From: Chlorobiota bacterium
GTDB taxonomy: Bacteria > Bacteroidota > Bacteroidia > Bacteroidales > JAADGE01
DNA length: 16,621 bases
Assembly (NCBI GenBank): GCA_030592825.1
Contig: JAUVIG010000035.1
Location: 1-16,621 of the forward strand
Reading direction: 5' to 3'
Positions within the stretch are counted from its first letter, which is position 1. Every line of letters begins with the position of its first letter. Below are positions 1-7,344 of this stretch, piece after piece. Made by a program: the position numbers and the translations under genes. The notes under the pieces are model-generated. The model was not told where the DNA came from. It searched no databases and saw nothing but the letters and a program-made list of their open reading frames with translations.

Positions 1-953
1 ACGGTGAAATTAAAAGAGCAAATAAAATCCGAAGAAATAAGGATATTCCTTTGATACACTATATTTTAGAATTCAACAAAGGCGATACGGTAAATATTTT
101 CGGAAAAAGTTACACATGCCCCAAATCAAACAGATTTATTGCTACTTACGACCCTTTAAATTTTAAGCTGCATATTGACGAACTTTTTATTAAAAGATTA
201 TCAAAACCGGATATCAATTATGATTACATCATTTTATCAGGTTATCAGATGTTGCAGGAAAAAATACAAGGCAATAACTCCGGAAAAGAAAGGGTTGATT
301 ATTCAATGAAAATGGTTGAAAAATTAAAGAAAAATAATCCTGATTCAATTATACATTTTGAAATTGCATCTACCCAAGATAAAATAATAAGAAAATATTT
401 AATTGATACAATTGCAAAAAAGGTTGACAGCCTTGGTTTCAATGAAAGAGAATTAATTGATATATTGGAAGTTATTAATGAAAAAGAATCAGCTGAAGAA
501 TGTAATAATGAAACCGGCAGTGTAAATCTGTTTGAAGGTATGATGAAAATATATGAATATACTGATTGTCCGCGATTGCAACTTCATATGTTCGGTTTAT
601 ATATTACTCTGCAAAAGAAAGGATTTAAAATATCACCCGATCAAAACAGAAAGGGAATGCAGTTGGCTGCGTCAGTTGCTGCAGCTAAAGCAGGAACAGG
701 CAGCACAGACAATAAAAAAAATCTTACTTGGGCCTTTGGAAAACCGGTTTCAGATATCGGACTTAATGAACTGTTTGAACTTCAAAACTATATAAAAGAC
801 AGATTCGGTGAAAACCAAATTCTTGAAACAGGCATTTATTCAAACAATTTAATTGATATAATTGCAATTCCGACCATTTTGATTGATAATCCTGTTACGC
901 TTGTAGGTATGGGTGATACTATATCATCAGTTTCTCTAATTTCTGCAAGATAA
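1..953 (+). CDS. ADP-dependent glucokinase/phosphofructokinase family protein (5' end outside window)
   Basis: This is the C-terminal 316 residues of an ADP-dependent sugar kinase (ADP_PFK_GK family), which phosphorylates glucose or fructose 6-phosphate with ADP, giving AMP. The frame is open from position 3 with no stop before the window edge, so a TTG at 51 is not the true start. Family enzymes are about 450-500 residues, so roughly 140-180 residues are missing. Visible family motifs are NRFIATYDP (129-155), HFEIAS (354-371, with the Glu at 360-362 a likely metal ligand), GFNERE (435-452, with the NE pair at 441-446) and the ribokinase-fold catalytic loop VGMGDTIS (903-926), whose Asp codon at 915-917 is the expected catalytic base. 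Family membership is clear. Glucose versus fructose 6-phosphate specificity cannot be decided from this part. The family is mainly archaeal and metazoan, so its presence here suggests old transfer. A 594-base gap separates it from the next gene. Confidence 0.82.
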   Translation, partial: GEIKRANKIRRNKDIPLIHYILEFNKGDTVNIFGKSYTCPKSNRFIATYDPLNFKLHIDELFIKRLSKPDINYDYIILSGYQMLQEKIQGNNSGKERVDYSMKMVEKLKKNNPDSIIHFEIASTQDKIIRKYLIDTIAKKVDSLGFNERELIDILEVINEKESAEECNNETGSVNLFEGMMKIYEYTDCPRLQLHMFGLYITLQKKGFKISPDQNRKGMQLAASVAAAKAGTGSTDNKKNLTWAFGKPVSDIGLNELFELQNYIKDRFGENQILETGIYSNNLIDIIAIPTILIDNPVTLVGMGDTISSVSLISAR

Positions 954-1069
954 GCCGGTACTGAATATTATAAACTACTTGTTCTGTACTTGTTTCGGAA
1001 AATATAGTCTGTTCCGCACTGCACTTGTTTCGGAATTGTCAATAATTATGTTGTTTATTTAATAAGTTA

Positions 1070-1168
1070 TTACATTGTTTCATTGCTGGATTGCTGGATT
1101 GTTAAATTGTTAATAAACAGCCTGTCTGCCGGCAGGCAGGCAATGTAGCAATGAAACAATGTAACAAT
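1070..1168. repeat. Inverted octamer-repeat element around a GC-rich palindrome
   Basis: The left arm has five contiguous 8-base units of the form ATTGNTNN at 1074-1113 (ATTGTTTC, ATTGCTGG twice, ATTGTTAA twice). The right arm has three units of the same pattern on the other strand at 1145-1168 (GTAGCAAT, GAAACAAT, GTAACAAT), preceded by a half unit CAAT. Arms 1070-1087 and 1147-1164 are a perfect 18-base inverted repeat. Between them lies a GC-rich palindrome at 1120-1141 (GCCTGTCTGCC then GGCAGGCAGGC, with one mismatch that can be a G-U pair). The whole can fold into nested hairpins. It resembles dispersed REP-like sequence rather than a gene-specific terminator. Confidence 0.7.
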
Positions 1169-1481
1169 TTGATACTTTAATTAATACCCGACAATGTCTG
1201 CTATTTTCAGAAACTTCCAAAAAAATCTATACTATTAACATGTAAAACCTGTTATTTTATCAAAATTTTATATATATATTATTTCAATCCGCTGTAAGTA
1301 ATCTGCAGTCTGTTTTTTATATTTTCATTTTAAACAGTATGTACATTTTACAGGTAACAGTTGCATGTTTGACGCTTTAACTCGCATCTTGTAACTCGTA
1401 ACAGTTTGAAAAGATATATTCTGTTTTTCGAAAAAGTTGGTTTTTTTTTAAAGAGTTTCCTAAAAATGTAACGTAATTTTT

Positions 1482-1512
1482 TTTGATTTATTAAATGATA
1501 ATTGTAAATTTA
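1482..1512 (+). promoter_or_regulatory. Bacteroidota-type promoter for the barrel-lipoprotein-caspase unit
   Basis: TTTG at 1482-1485, a 19-base spacer, then TAAATTTA at 1505-1512, which matches 7 of 8 positions of the TAnnTTTG -7 consensus. Transcription would begin near 1518-1520, leaving a leader of about 30 bases before the ATG at 1548. The leader is A-rich and has no Shine-Dalgarno sequence, as is usual in this phylum. Confidence 0.5.
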
Positions 1513-1547
1513 AAGTCTAATTTTTTATTCATCTAAAAAAATATAAA

Positions 1548-2420
1548 ATGGTTAAGCGGTTTTTTATATTATTATTGTTTATTTCCTTAACAAATTTAAG
1601 TTTCGGTCAATTCCTGCATCTCGGTGCACGCGGTTTTGTCTCTCCGTTTATTATGATGCAGTATTATAAATACGACGTTACGGTTTATGTTTTTTACTTT
1701 TCAAATGATCGTAATGAAACAATCAGATTTTCCGGTTTTGAATTTAGTACTATAAAATCATTTGCTCCTTCTCCGAGTATTTATCTAAGATATGATTTAG
1801 GGAATCATGTTTTCTTTCAAACCGACTTATTTTATATGAAATTTTTAAATGAAGCAAAATATAAAAACTCTGTTGATTATAAAGATTATGTTCAAGAATT
1901 TAATCCGGACGGAACCATTGATAACCTTGAATATAATTCGCTTGATTTAAAATGGAAGTTTGCAGGCAATTCTCTCTGTGTCGGCTATAAACTATTTAAA
2001 TCCAAAGGATTACGACCTTTTATATTTGCCGGGATATCAACTATGTATTTACTGGATTTTGAACATAAAACACGAATAGATAATGCTAAATCGCAAATTG
2101 ATCCGAGTTTAGTAGCTCCTGAACGAGTTTATGAAGATATAATTTTTAAAAATCTTGACACATTTGAATTACTGACGTATCATTATCGTTTTGGTTTGGG
2201 ATTTAAATATAATGCAGTATCTTTTGATTTTTATACAACAAGCTCATTACCAAATACCAACATTGATATTTATGCAGATAAGTTTAATGAAGGTTTTAAT
2301 TATGATGGTGAAATAACATTATCAGAAAGAGCCAATTACAAATCAATGATTTCAATGAATTTTTCTTTAAGTATTAATTTGCTGTCATTTAATTTAACTA
2401 AAAAAGATTTAAAATATTAA
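1548..2420 (+). CDS. Predicted outer-membrane beta-barrel protein
   Basis: A 290-residue exported protein of no family I recognise. The N-terminus is a clear signal peptide: Lys/Arg at positions 3-4, a hydrophobic core rich in Leu/Ile/Phe, and likely cleavage near SFGQ at about residue 21. The rest is rich in aromatic residues (Tyr, Phe) alternating with polar ones, in segments such as ATVYVFYF-like strands, LGNHVFFQTDLFYMKF, GLRPFIFAGISTMYLL and YRFGLGFKYNAVSFDFYTT. This is the look of a transmembrane beta-barrel of the PorT/OmpA-barrel type found across Bacteroidota. It is the first gene of a probable three-gene unit and lies 22 bases before the lipoprotein gene. A barrel is an inference from composition. 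Function (channel, anchor or assembly partner) is unknown. Confidence 0.65.
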   Translation: MVKRFFILLLFISLTNLSFGQFLHLGARGFVSPFIMMQYYKYDVTVYVFYFSNDRNETIRFSGFEFSTIKSFAPSPSIYLRYDLGNHVFFQTDLFYMKFLNEAKYKNSVDYKDYVQEFNPDGTIDNLEYNSLDLKWKFAGNSLCVGYKLFKSKGLRPFIFAGISTMYLLDFEHKTRIDNAKSQIDPSLVAPERVYEDIIFKNLDTFELLTYHYRFGLGFKYNAVSFDFYTTSSLPNTNIDIYADKFNEGFNYDGEITLSERANYKSMISMNFSLSINLLSFNLTKKDLKY

Positions 2421-2442
2421 CAATAACTTTAAAGCACTTAAA

Positions 2443-3195
2443 ATGAGAAATAAAATATCATTACCAAACATATTATTTTCAGCACTCATACTAATATTTG
2501 CGTTTTCGTTATCTTCATGTCATAAAAGAATTGAATTAGAAGAAGATTATGCTGATTACAGAAGAGTTATCGGACCGAAAGGAGGAGTAATAAACTATTA
2601 CGAATACAATCCTCAGGACAGTATTTCGGAAGTTATTGTTAGTTTGGAAATACCTGAAGATGCCTTAGATTCATTCGTAGTTTTTAACATGTATGAATTT
2701 GATGATGAAGCAGCATATGTTGATTTATACAATATTGGAATGGAAACAAATTCTGAATTCCTTTATTTTGTTCCCTTCTATGAATCATACGGATATAATG
2801 AACAAACCGTAAACACTACAGATTATCATTTAAGCATTGATTTTGATACACCTGTAACTGTAACATACAATTTATCTTTTTATTACATTGGTGAAGAAGC
2901 ACAATTATACAGAATAAAGATTCCGAGATTAGATGAATGGGGCAGCGGAGAAGCTAATAATATTTGGGTAAACTGGAATTATCAAGGTTATCCTGACGGT
3001 TATGACAAATTAGATTTAACATATCTTATAAACGGTCGTTGGACTGAAAGTGAATATTGGGGCGAAGGAGATATAAGTTTAGATAATTGGGAAGAAGTTC
3101 CCGGTTTAATTTATGATAAAACAAATGAAACAGTAACATTTGATATAGATAATACAGATTATATGTATGTTATGGCAGAATATTGGGAATTATAA
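2443..3195 (+). CDS. Predicted lipoprotein, possible ZU5-like beta domain
   Basis: A 250-residue protein with a lipoprotein signal peptide: a basic start, a hydrophobic stretch, then the lipobox LSSC with the acylated Cys at residue 26. The mature part is highly acidic and rich in Tyr. Residues about 43-80 read GPKGGVI, a gap, then VSLEIPEDAL and VVFNMYEF. This resembles the start of ZU5-type beta domains (GGxx followed by IPxGAL), but only by eye. The remainder is Tyr/Asp/Glu-rich and probably all-beta. It lies 22 bases after the barrel gene and 27 bases before the WD40-caspase gene, so the three are probably co-transcribed. A plausible role is an envelope-anchored partner of one of them. 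The membrane leaflet and surface exposure cannot be read from the sequence. Confidence 0.7.
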   Translation: MRNKISLPNILFSALILIFAFSLSSCHKRIELEEDYADYRRVIGPKGGVINYYEYNPQDSISEVIVSLEIPEDALDSFVVFNMYEFDDEAAYVDLYNIGMETNSEFLYFVPFYESYGYNEQTVNTTDYHLSIDFDTPVTVTYNLSFYYIGEEAQLYRIKIPRLDEWGSGEANNIWVNWNYQGYPDGYDKLDLTYLINGRWTESEYWGEGDISLDNWEEVPGLIYDKTNETVTFDIDNTDYMYVMAEYWEL

Positions 3196-3222
3196 GAACT
3201 TTTTAAAACTATAGAATAAAAC

Positions 3223-6200
3223 ATGAAAACTATAAAAATAACTTTATCAATATTATTATTCATTTCTTTTCAGGTAAACGCACAAAAATTAAGTGTACAA
3301 ACCGGTCATTCTTCAACAATTCTTGATCTTAAATACAGTCCCGACGGAAATTATTTAGTTTCTTCCGGTATGGATAATAAAATTATTATTTGGGATCTCA
3401 GATCATCAAAACAGATGAATATATTGAGCGGACATAACGGACCCGTCAGCAGTATTTGTTTCCATCCTAAAAAAAACATTATTGCATCTGCCGGAGATGA
3501 CAAAACTGTAAGACTTTGGGAATATCCGTCAGGTAAACTTCTTGAAACTTATGATTTTTTTTCAAGGGAGGTTAAAGGAGTAGATTTTAATTTTAAAGGA
3601 ACAAAATTGGCATGTGCATCAGACTCAATATACATTATAGATTTAAAAGACAAAACATACTTAACACTTAAAAAAAAGGCAAGGAGATTATTTTACACTG
3701 TAAAATACAGCAATTTAGACAGATATATTGCTTTTGGAGGAAAGAAAGAATTTAAGATATTTTTATACAGCATAAATAAAGGTAAAATTGTAAAAAAATT
3801 TCGAGCTCGTTCTAATGATATTGTTATTGATAAAAAAGATATTTTTTTATATTCAGCCGGAAATACAGGTAATATCATAAGAGTTCCTTTAAGCACTATT
3901 TCTGCAAGAAAAAATCTGAAACTTACAGCCGAAAGAAGTTGGCATTCATTCTTTTCTGTTGATGTTAACGATAAATATTTATTCGGTGCAAATAAAACCG
4001 GATTAATTTATTCATACAACAGAAAAAGCGGTAAAAGAAAATTTATTCTGAAAGGACATGAGGGACAAGTTAAGACTCTTTGTGTAAGCCCTGACGGAAA
4101 ATTTTTGGCAAGCGCCGGTAATGATAAAAAAATTAATATTTGGGATATTCAAAACAAAAGAATTGCAAAAACACTGGAAGGCGGAACAGGCAGCATAAAT
4201 TCATTATCTTTTTCAACTGATGGGAAACGTATGTTTATTGCATATGATAATAATGATTTCAGAATATGGGATTTGGAAAAAAAAGGTGATATTATATACG
4301 GAGAATGCCCAAATCCAAATATAATTGAAAGAAATTCGAGAAAGGAATATTTTGTAATGAACACAACCAAAGAATTAAATAATAACCTGCTTTTAATAAA
4401 AACAAAACTTAAAAAAGCTGACAAAAGATCAGATAACTTCTTGAGTTCTACAGATAACTTATTGATATTCAATCCCAATTCCGGGGAAGAACCTGTTTTG
4501 CTCAAAAGTCCGAGAAATACAGATTATCAATCGTTTTTAATTGCAGACAGTTCTACATTAATAGTCTTTAAAAATAAAAGTACACATTCTCAAAAATATT
4601 CTTTATTAAATTGGGAAAGAATAAGAGAACGTGAACAAGTATTTTATACTTATGCATATGTGTACGATATAAAAAACAGAACAAAGAATTCAAAAATTAA
4701 GGTAAAACTACATCATAAAAAACAATCTTTTAAAATCAAAGGAGATGTTTATCATAAGCAATTAAGTGAAGACGGTAAAACTTTAATGGTTTTGATTAAA
4801 AGAAGAAAAGGAAGAACTCGTTGTGAGATTTTTGATATTTATGGTGAAAAAAAAGAACAATCATTTGATTTTGAAACCATATATCATTCAGCCGGTTTCA
4901 GTCCGCAAAAAAGTTTTGTTTATTATATTTCAAACTTAAAAGACAGCATTTATATTTATAACAGAACAGATACAAGTCTCATCAAGTCGTTTTACGGAAA
5001 AGGTCCCGTTATTTTTACTGAAGATGAAAAATATTGTATCTACAGTGATAAAGAAAAATTTCTGCATTTATATGATATGACAAAAAACAAACCCGTTTTT
5101 AATGTTTTTACAGATCATTTAACAAGCATTTCTACTATTAAACTAAATGTTGAATATAATTATATTACTACAGCAGGACATGACGGTTTAATTAAATTTT
5201 GGAATTTTGATACCGGTAAAAATTTGGTTAGTTTGGCTGCTTTTAACGAATCGGATTATATGTATGTAACAAAAAACAACTATTATTATTCCACTGTTGG
5301 TTCTATGGATTATATCAATTTTATGTTAAATGAACGATTATATTCATTTGAACAGTTTGATGTGAAATATAACAGACCCGACATTGTTCTTTCAAAACTG
5401 CCCTACTCAACTAAAGCTGAAATTGAAGCATATTATAAAGCTTATTTAAAAAGGATCAAGAAAATGGGGTTTAATGCAGATGCCGGAGAGAGTGATTTTA
5501 ATATTCCGGAAGTTTCTATTGAAAATCTTGATGATATTCAAATATCAACTTTGGAAGATAACATTGTAATTAATATCCAAGCAGAAGACACAGTATATAA
5601 TCTCAACAGAATTAATATTTGGATAAATGATGTGCCTGTTTTCGGAATAACAGGGAAAAATGTAACAGGTTTAAAATCTAAAATTTATACAGGCGAACAC
5701 AAAATTTCTCTTTCACCCGGGAAAAATAAGATTCAAGTTTCATCTGTTAATTCTTCCGGTTATGAATCATTAAAAGAAACCTTTTATATTGAATATAATG
5801 CTAAAAAAGAAATTCCGAATTTATATCTGGTTTCTATAGGAGTTTCAAAATATGAAGCTGATGAATATGACCTCGAATATGCTGCCAAAGATGCCGGGGA
5901 TATATCGGAAATGTTTAAGAATAACAAAAAGTATTACAAAAAAATTCATACTATCGAAATATTAGATAATGAAGCTACCAAAAGTAATATCATTAAAGCC
6001 AAAGAATTATTGAAAGAATCTAATATCAATGATATTGTAGTGGTATTTTTTGCCGGCCACGGATTGTTGGATTATGATATGGATTATTATTTAGCAACAA
6101 CAGATATTAACTTCTATGATCCGGCTGAAAAAGGCTTAAAATATGATATGCTGGAAGACTTGTTAAATAATATTCCGGCAAGAAAAAAGATTTTATTAAT

Positions 6201-6621
6201 TGATGCATGCCATTCCGGTGAAGTAGATAAAGATGAACCTGTAACTGAAGATTTAAGCAATAACAAAGATAATGATTCTGATAAGGAAAGAGCCGGAGAT
6301 CAAAAAATTTTAAACCAAAGCTCATTTGAACTAATGAAACATATGTTTGCAGATATACGTAAAGGAACCGGTTCAACAATTATTTCTTCAGCCGGCGGCG
6401 GAGAATATGCTTATGAAAGCGAAAAAACTAAAAATGGTATTTTCACCTATATACTAATCAACGGTATTACTACAAATGAAGCAGACTTGAATAAAGACGG
6501 GAATATAATGGTTTCTGAATTAAGAGATTATTTGATGGACAATGTAAGTAAGTTAACTAAAGGGTACCAAAATCCTACATGCAGAAGACTGAATTTGGAA
6601 TTTGATTTTAAAATTTGGTAG
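3223..6621 (+). CDS. Exported WD40-repeat protein with C-terminal caspase-like (C14) peptidase domain
   Basis: A 1132-residue multidomain protein. Residues 1-20 are a signal peptide (cleavage near VNA/QK), which places it outside the cytoplasm. WD40-type blades are clear at about 28-60 (ending IIIWDLR), 70-102 (VRLWEY), 277-312 (INIWDI), 320-353 (FRIWDL) and 628-668 (IKFWNF). More diverged blades lie between them, so one or two beta-propellers are likely. Residues about 760-860 look like an Ig-like beta-sandwich. The caspase-like domain runs from about 863 to the end. Its catalytic His946 is in FFAGHG and Cys996 is in LLIDACHSG, both intact. After the Cys comes an acidic, Asn/Asp-rich loop (about 1000-1025) that could be a processing segment. 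A canonical EF-hand-like loop lies at 1088-1099. Substrate and trigger are unknown. It ends a unit with a barrel protein and a lipoprotein. Domain calls are firm and biological role is open. Confidence 0.9.
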   Translation: MKTIKITLSILLFISFQVNAQKLSVQTGHSSTILDLKYSPDGNYLVSSGMDNKIIIWDLRSSKQMNILSGHNGPVSSICFHPKKNIIASAGDDKTVRLWEYPSGKLLETYDFFSREVKGVDFNFKGTKLACASDSIYIIDLKDKTYLTLKKKARRLFYTVKYSNLDRYIAFGGKKEFKIFLYSINKGKIVKKFRARSNDIVIDKKDIFLYSAGNTGNIIRVPLSTISARKNLKLTAERSWHSFFSVDVNDKYLFGANKTGLIYSYNRKSGKRKFILKGHEGQVKTLCVSPDGKFLASAGNDKKINIWDIQNKRIAKTLEGGTGSINSLSFSTDGKRMFIAYDNNDFRIWDLEKKGDIIYGECPNPNIIERNSRKEYFVMNTTKELNNNLLLIKTKLKKADKRSDNFLSSTDNLLIFNPNSGEEPVLLKSPRNTDYQSFLIADSSTLIVFKNKSTHSQKYSLLNWERIREREQVFYTYAYVYDIKNRTKNSKIKVKLHHKKQSFKIKGDVYHKQLSEDGKTLMVLIKRRKGRTRCEIFDIYGEKKEQSFDFETIYHSAGFSPQKSFVYYISNLKDSIYIYNRTDTSLIKSFYGKGPVIFTEDEKYCIYSDKEKFLHLYDMTKNKPVFNVFTDHLTSISTIKLNVEYNYITTAGHDGLIKFWNFDTGKNLVSLAAFNESDYMYVTKNNYYYSTVGSMDYINFMLNERLYSFEQFDVKYNRPDIVLSKLPYSTKAEIEAYYKAYLKRIKKMGFNADAGESDFNIPEVSIENLDDIQISTLEDNIVINIQAEDTVYNLNRINIWINDVPVFGITGKNVTGLKSKIYTGEHKISLSPGKNKIQVSSVNSSGYESLKETFYIEYNAKKEIPNLYLVSIGVSKYEADEYDLEYAAKDAGDISEMFKNNKKYYKKIHTIEILDNEATKSNIIKAKELLKESNINDIVVVFFAGHGLLDYDMDYYLATTDINFYDPAEKGLKYDMLEDLLNNIPARKKILLIDACHSGEVDKDEPVTEDLSNNKDNDSDKERAGDQKILNQSSFELMKHMFADIRKGTGSTIISSAGGGEYAYESEKTKNGIFTYILINGITTNEADLNKDGNIMVSELRDYLMDNVSKLTKGYQNPTCRRLNLEFDFKIW

Positions 6622-6672
6622 TGCTTTTATTATTTTATAACTGTTAAAACGGTGAATATTAATAAAAAAGCA
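6622..6672. terminator. Hairpin between convergent genes, possible bidirectional terminator
   Basis: TGCTTTT at 6622-6628 pairs with AAAAGCA at 6666-6672, and after one bulged A the pairing continues with TTATT (6630-6634) against AATAA (6661-6665). This gives a 12-base-pair AT-rich stem. It sits in the 54-base gap between the caspase stop and the convergent epimerase stop. No clean T-tract follows on either strand, so terminator activity is only a guess from position. Confidence 0.3.
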
Positions 6673-6675
6673 TCT

Positions 6676-7332
6676 TCAATTTACCTCATCAATCATCTTA
6701 TTAATTGTACTCTTAGGATCATCAACTCTAAAAATACCTGAACCCGAAACAAAAATATTACATCCTGCTTCTGCTGCTGCTTTAATGTTTTCGAGTTTAA
6801 TACCGCCGTCAACTTCAATCTCAATATGTGTAGCATCGTTTTCTATAAGCATTTGCTTAAGTTTTTTGATTTTTTCAAGTGAATTAGGAATAAAACTTTG
6901 TCCGCCAAATCCCGGGTTCACTGACATAATTAAAACTAAATCAATATCTTGCAAAATATTTTCTATTGAAGAAAGCGGTGTATGCGGATTTAAAGAAACT
7001 CCGGCTTTTATTCCTCTTGACTTAATTTTTTGAATAACACGATGAAGATGTGGTGAGGCTTCAACATGTACGGTTAAATAATCAGCACCTGCATCAATAA
7101 AAGCATCAACATAATATTCCGGGTCTTCAATCATTAAATGAACATCAAGCGGAACACTTGCAACTTCATTAATAGCTTCAACCACAACAGGTCCTATAGT
7201 TATGTTAGGTACAAAATGTCCGTCCATTACATCAATATGTAATAAATGAGCACCTCCTGATTCAACCATCTTTATATCTTTTTCAAGATTTGAAAAATTT
7301 GCCGACAGTAATGAGGGAGCTATCTTTTTCAT
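6676..7332 (-). CDS. rpe: Ribulose-phosphate 3-epimerase
   Basis: Converts ribulose 5-phosphate to xylulose 5-phosphate in the pentose phosphate pathway, in the cytoplasm, as a metal-dependent TIM barrel. At 218 residues it is full length. Family signatures are all present: the start APSLLSANF (Ser7), HIDVMDGHFVPNI (His32 and Asp34), DVHLMI (His65), the phosphate loop MSVNPGFGGQ (136-145) and EVDGGI with Asp175. His32, Asp34, His65 and Asp175 are the expected metal ligands, with the two Asp also acting as acid/base. It starts 12 bases after the transketolase stop on the same strand. The two are therefore very likely one transcript, and the epimerase supplies a transketolase substrate. Confidence 0.97.
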   Translation of the reverse strand: MKKIAPSLLSANFSNLEKDIKMVESGGAHLLHIDVMDGHFVPNITIGPVVVEAINEVASVPLDVHLMIEDPEYYVDAFIDAGADYLTVHVEASPHLHRVIQKIKSRGIKAGVSLNPHTPLSSIENILQDIDLVLIMSVNPGFGGQSFIPNSLEKIKKLKQMLIENDATHIEIEVDGGIKLENIKAAAEAGCNIFVSGSGIFRVDDPKSTINKMIDEVN

Positions 7333-7344
7333 TTTTTTCTGAAT

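Larger units (their letters stand above)
954..1547. other. 594-base non-coding region with repeats and a promoter
   Basis: I found no convincing gene or tRNA here. The stretch holds a 13-base direct repeat (ACTTGTTTCGGAA at 988-1000 and 1023-1035), an octamer-repeat/palindrome element (1070-1168), a mixed stretch with the short repeat AACTCG around 1378-1402, and a Bacteroidota-type promoter at 1482-1512 for the downstream unit. No clear intrinsic terminator follows the kinase stop. Confidence 0.6.

Noticed and set aside
553..795. An 80-residue open frame overlapping the sugar kinase gene in another frame
   Set aside because: It lies wholly within a gene with clear family motifs and has no motif of its own.
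1074..1168. CRISPR array
   Set aside because: The repeat unit is 8 bases with no spacers, units lie on both strands, and no cas gene is present.
954..1547. A tRNA or small RNA gene in the long non-coding region
   Set aside because: No cloverleaf, TTCRANY arm or other known RNA signature could be seen; the hairpins belong to the repeat element.
3693..6379. Three antisense open frames (3693-3896, 4149-4505, 6107-6379) in the WD40-caspase gene
   Set aside because: They are mirror frames of AT-rich coding sequence, with no start signals and no recognisable product.
1548..6621. A phage-defence assignment for the caspase unit
   Set aside because: The protein has a signal peptide and WD40 propeller but no nucleic acid, nucleotide-sensing or effector partner genes typical of cytoplasmic defence systems.
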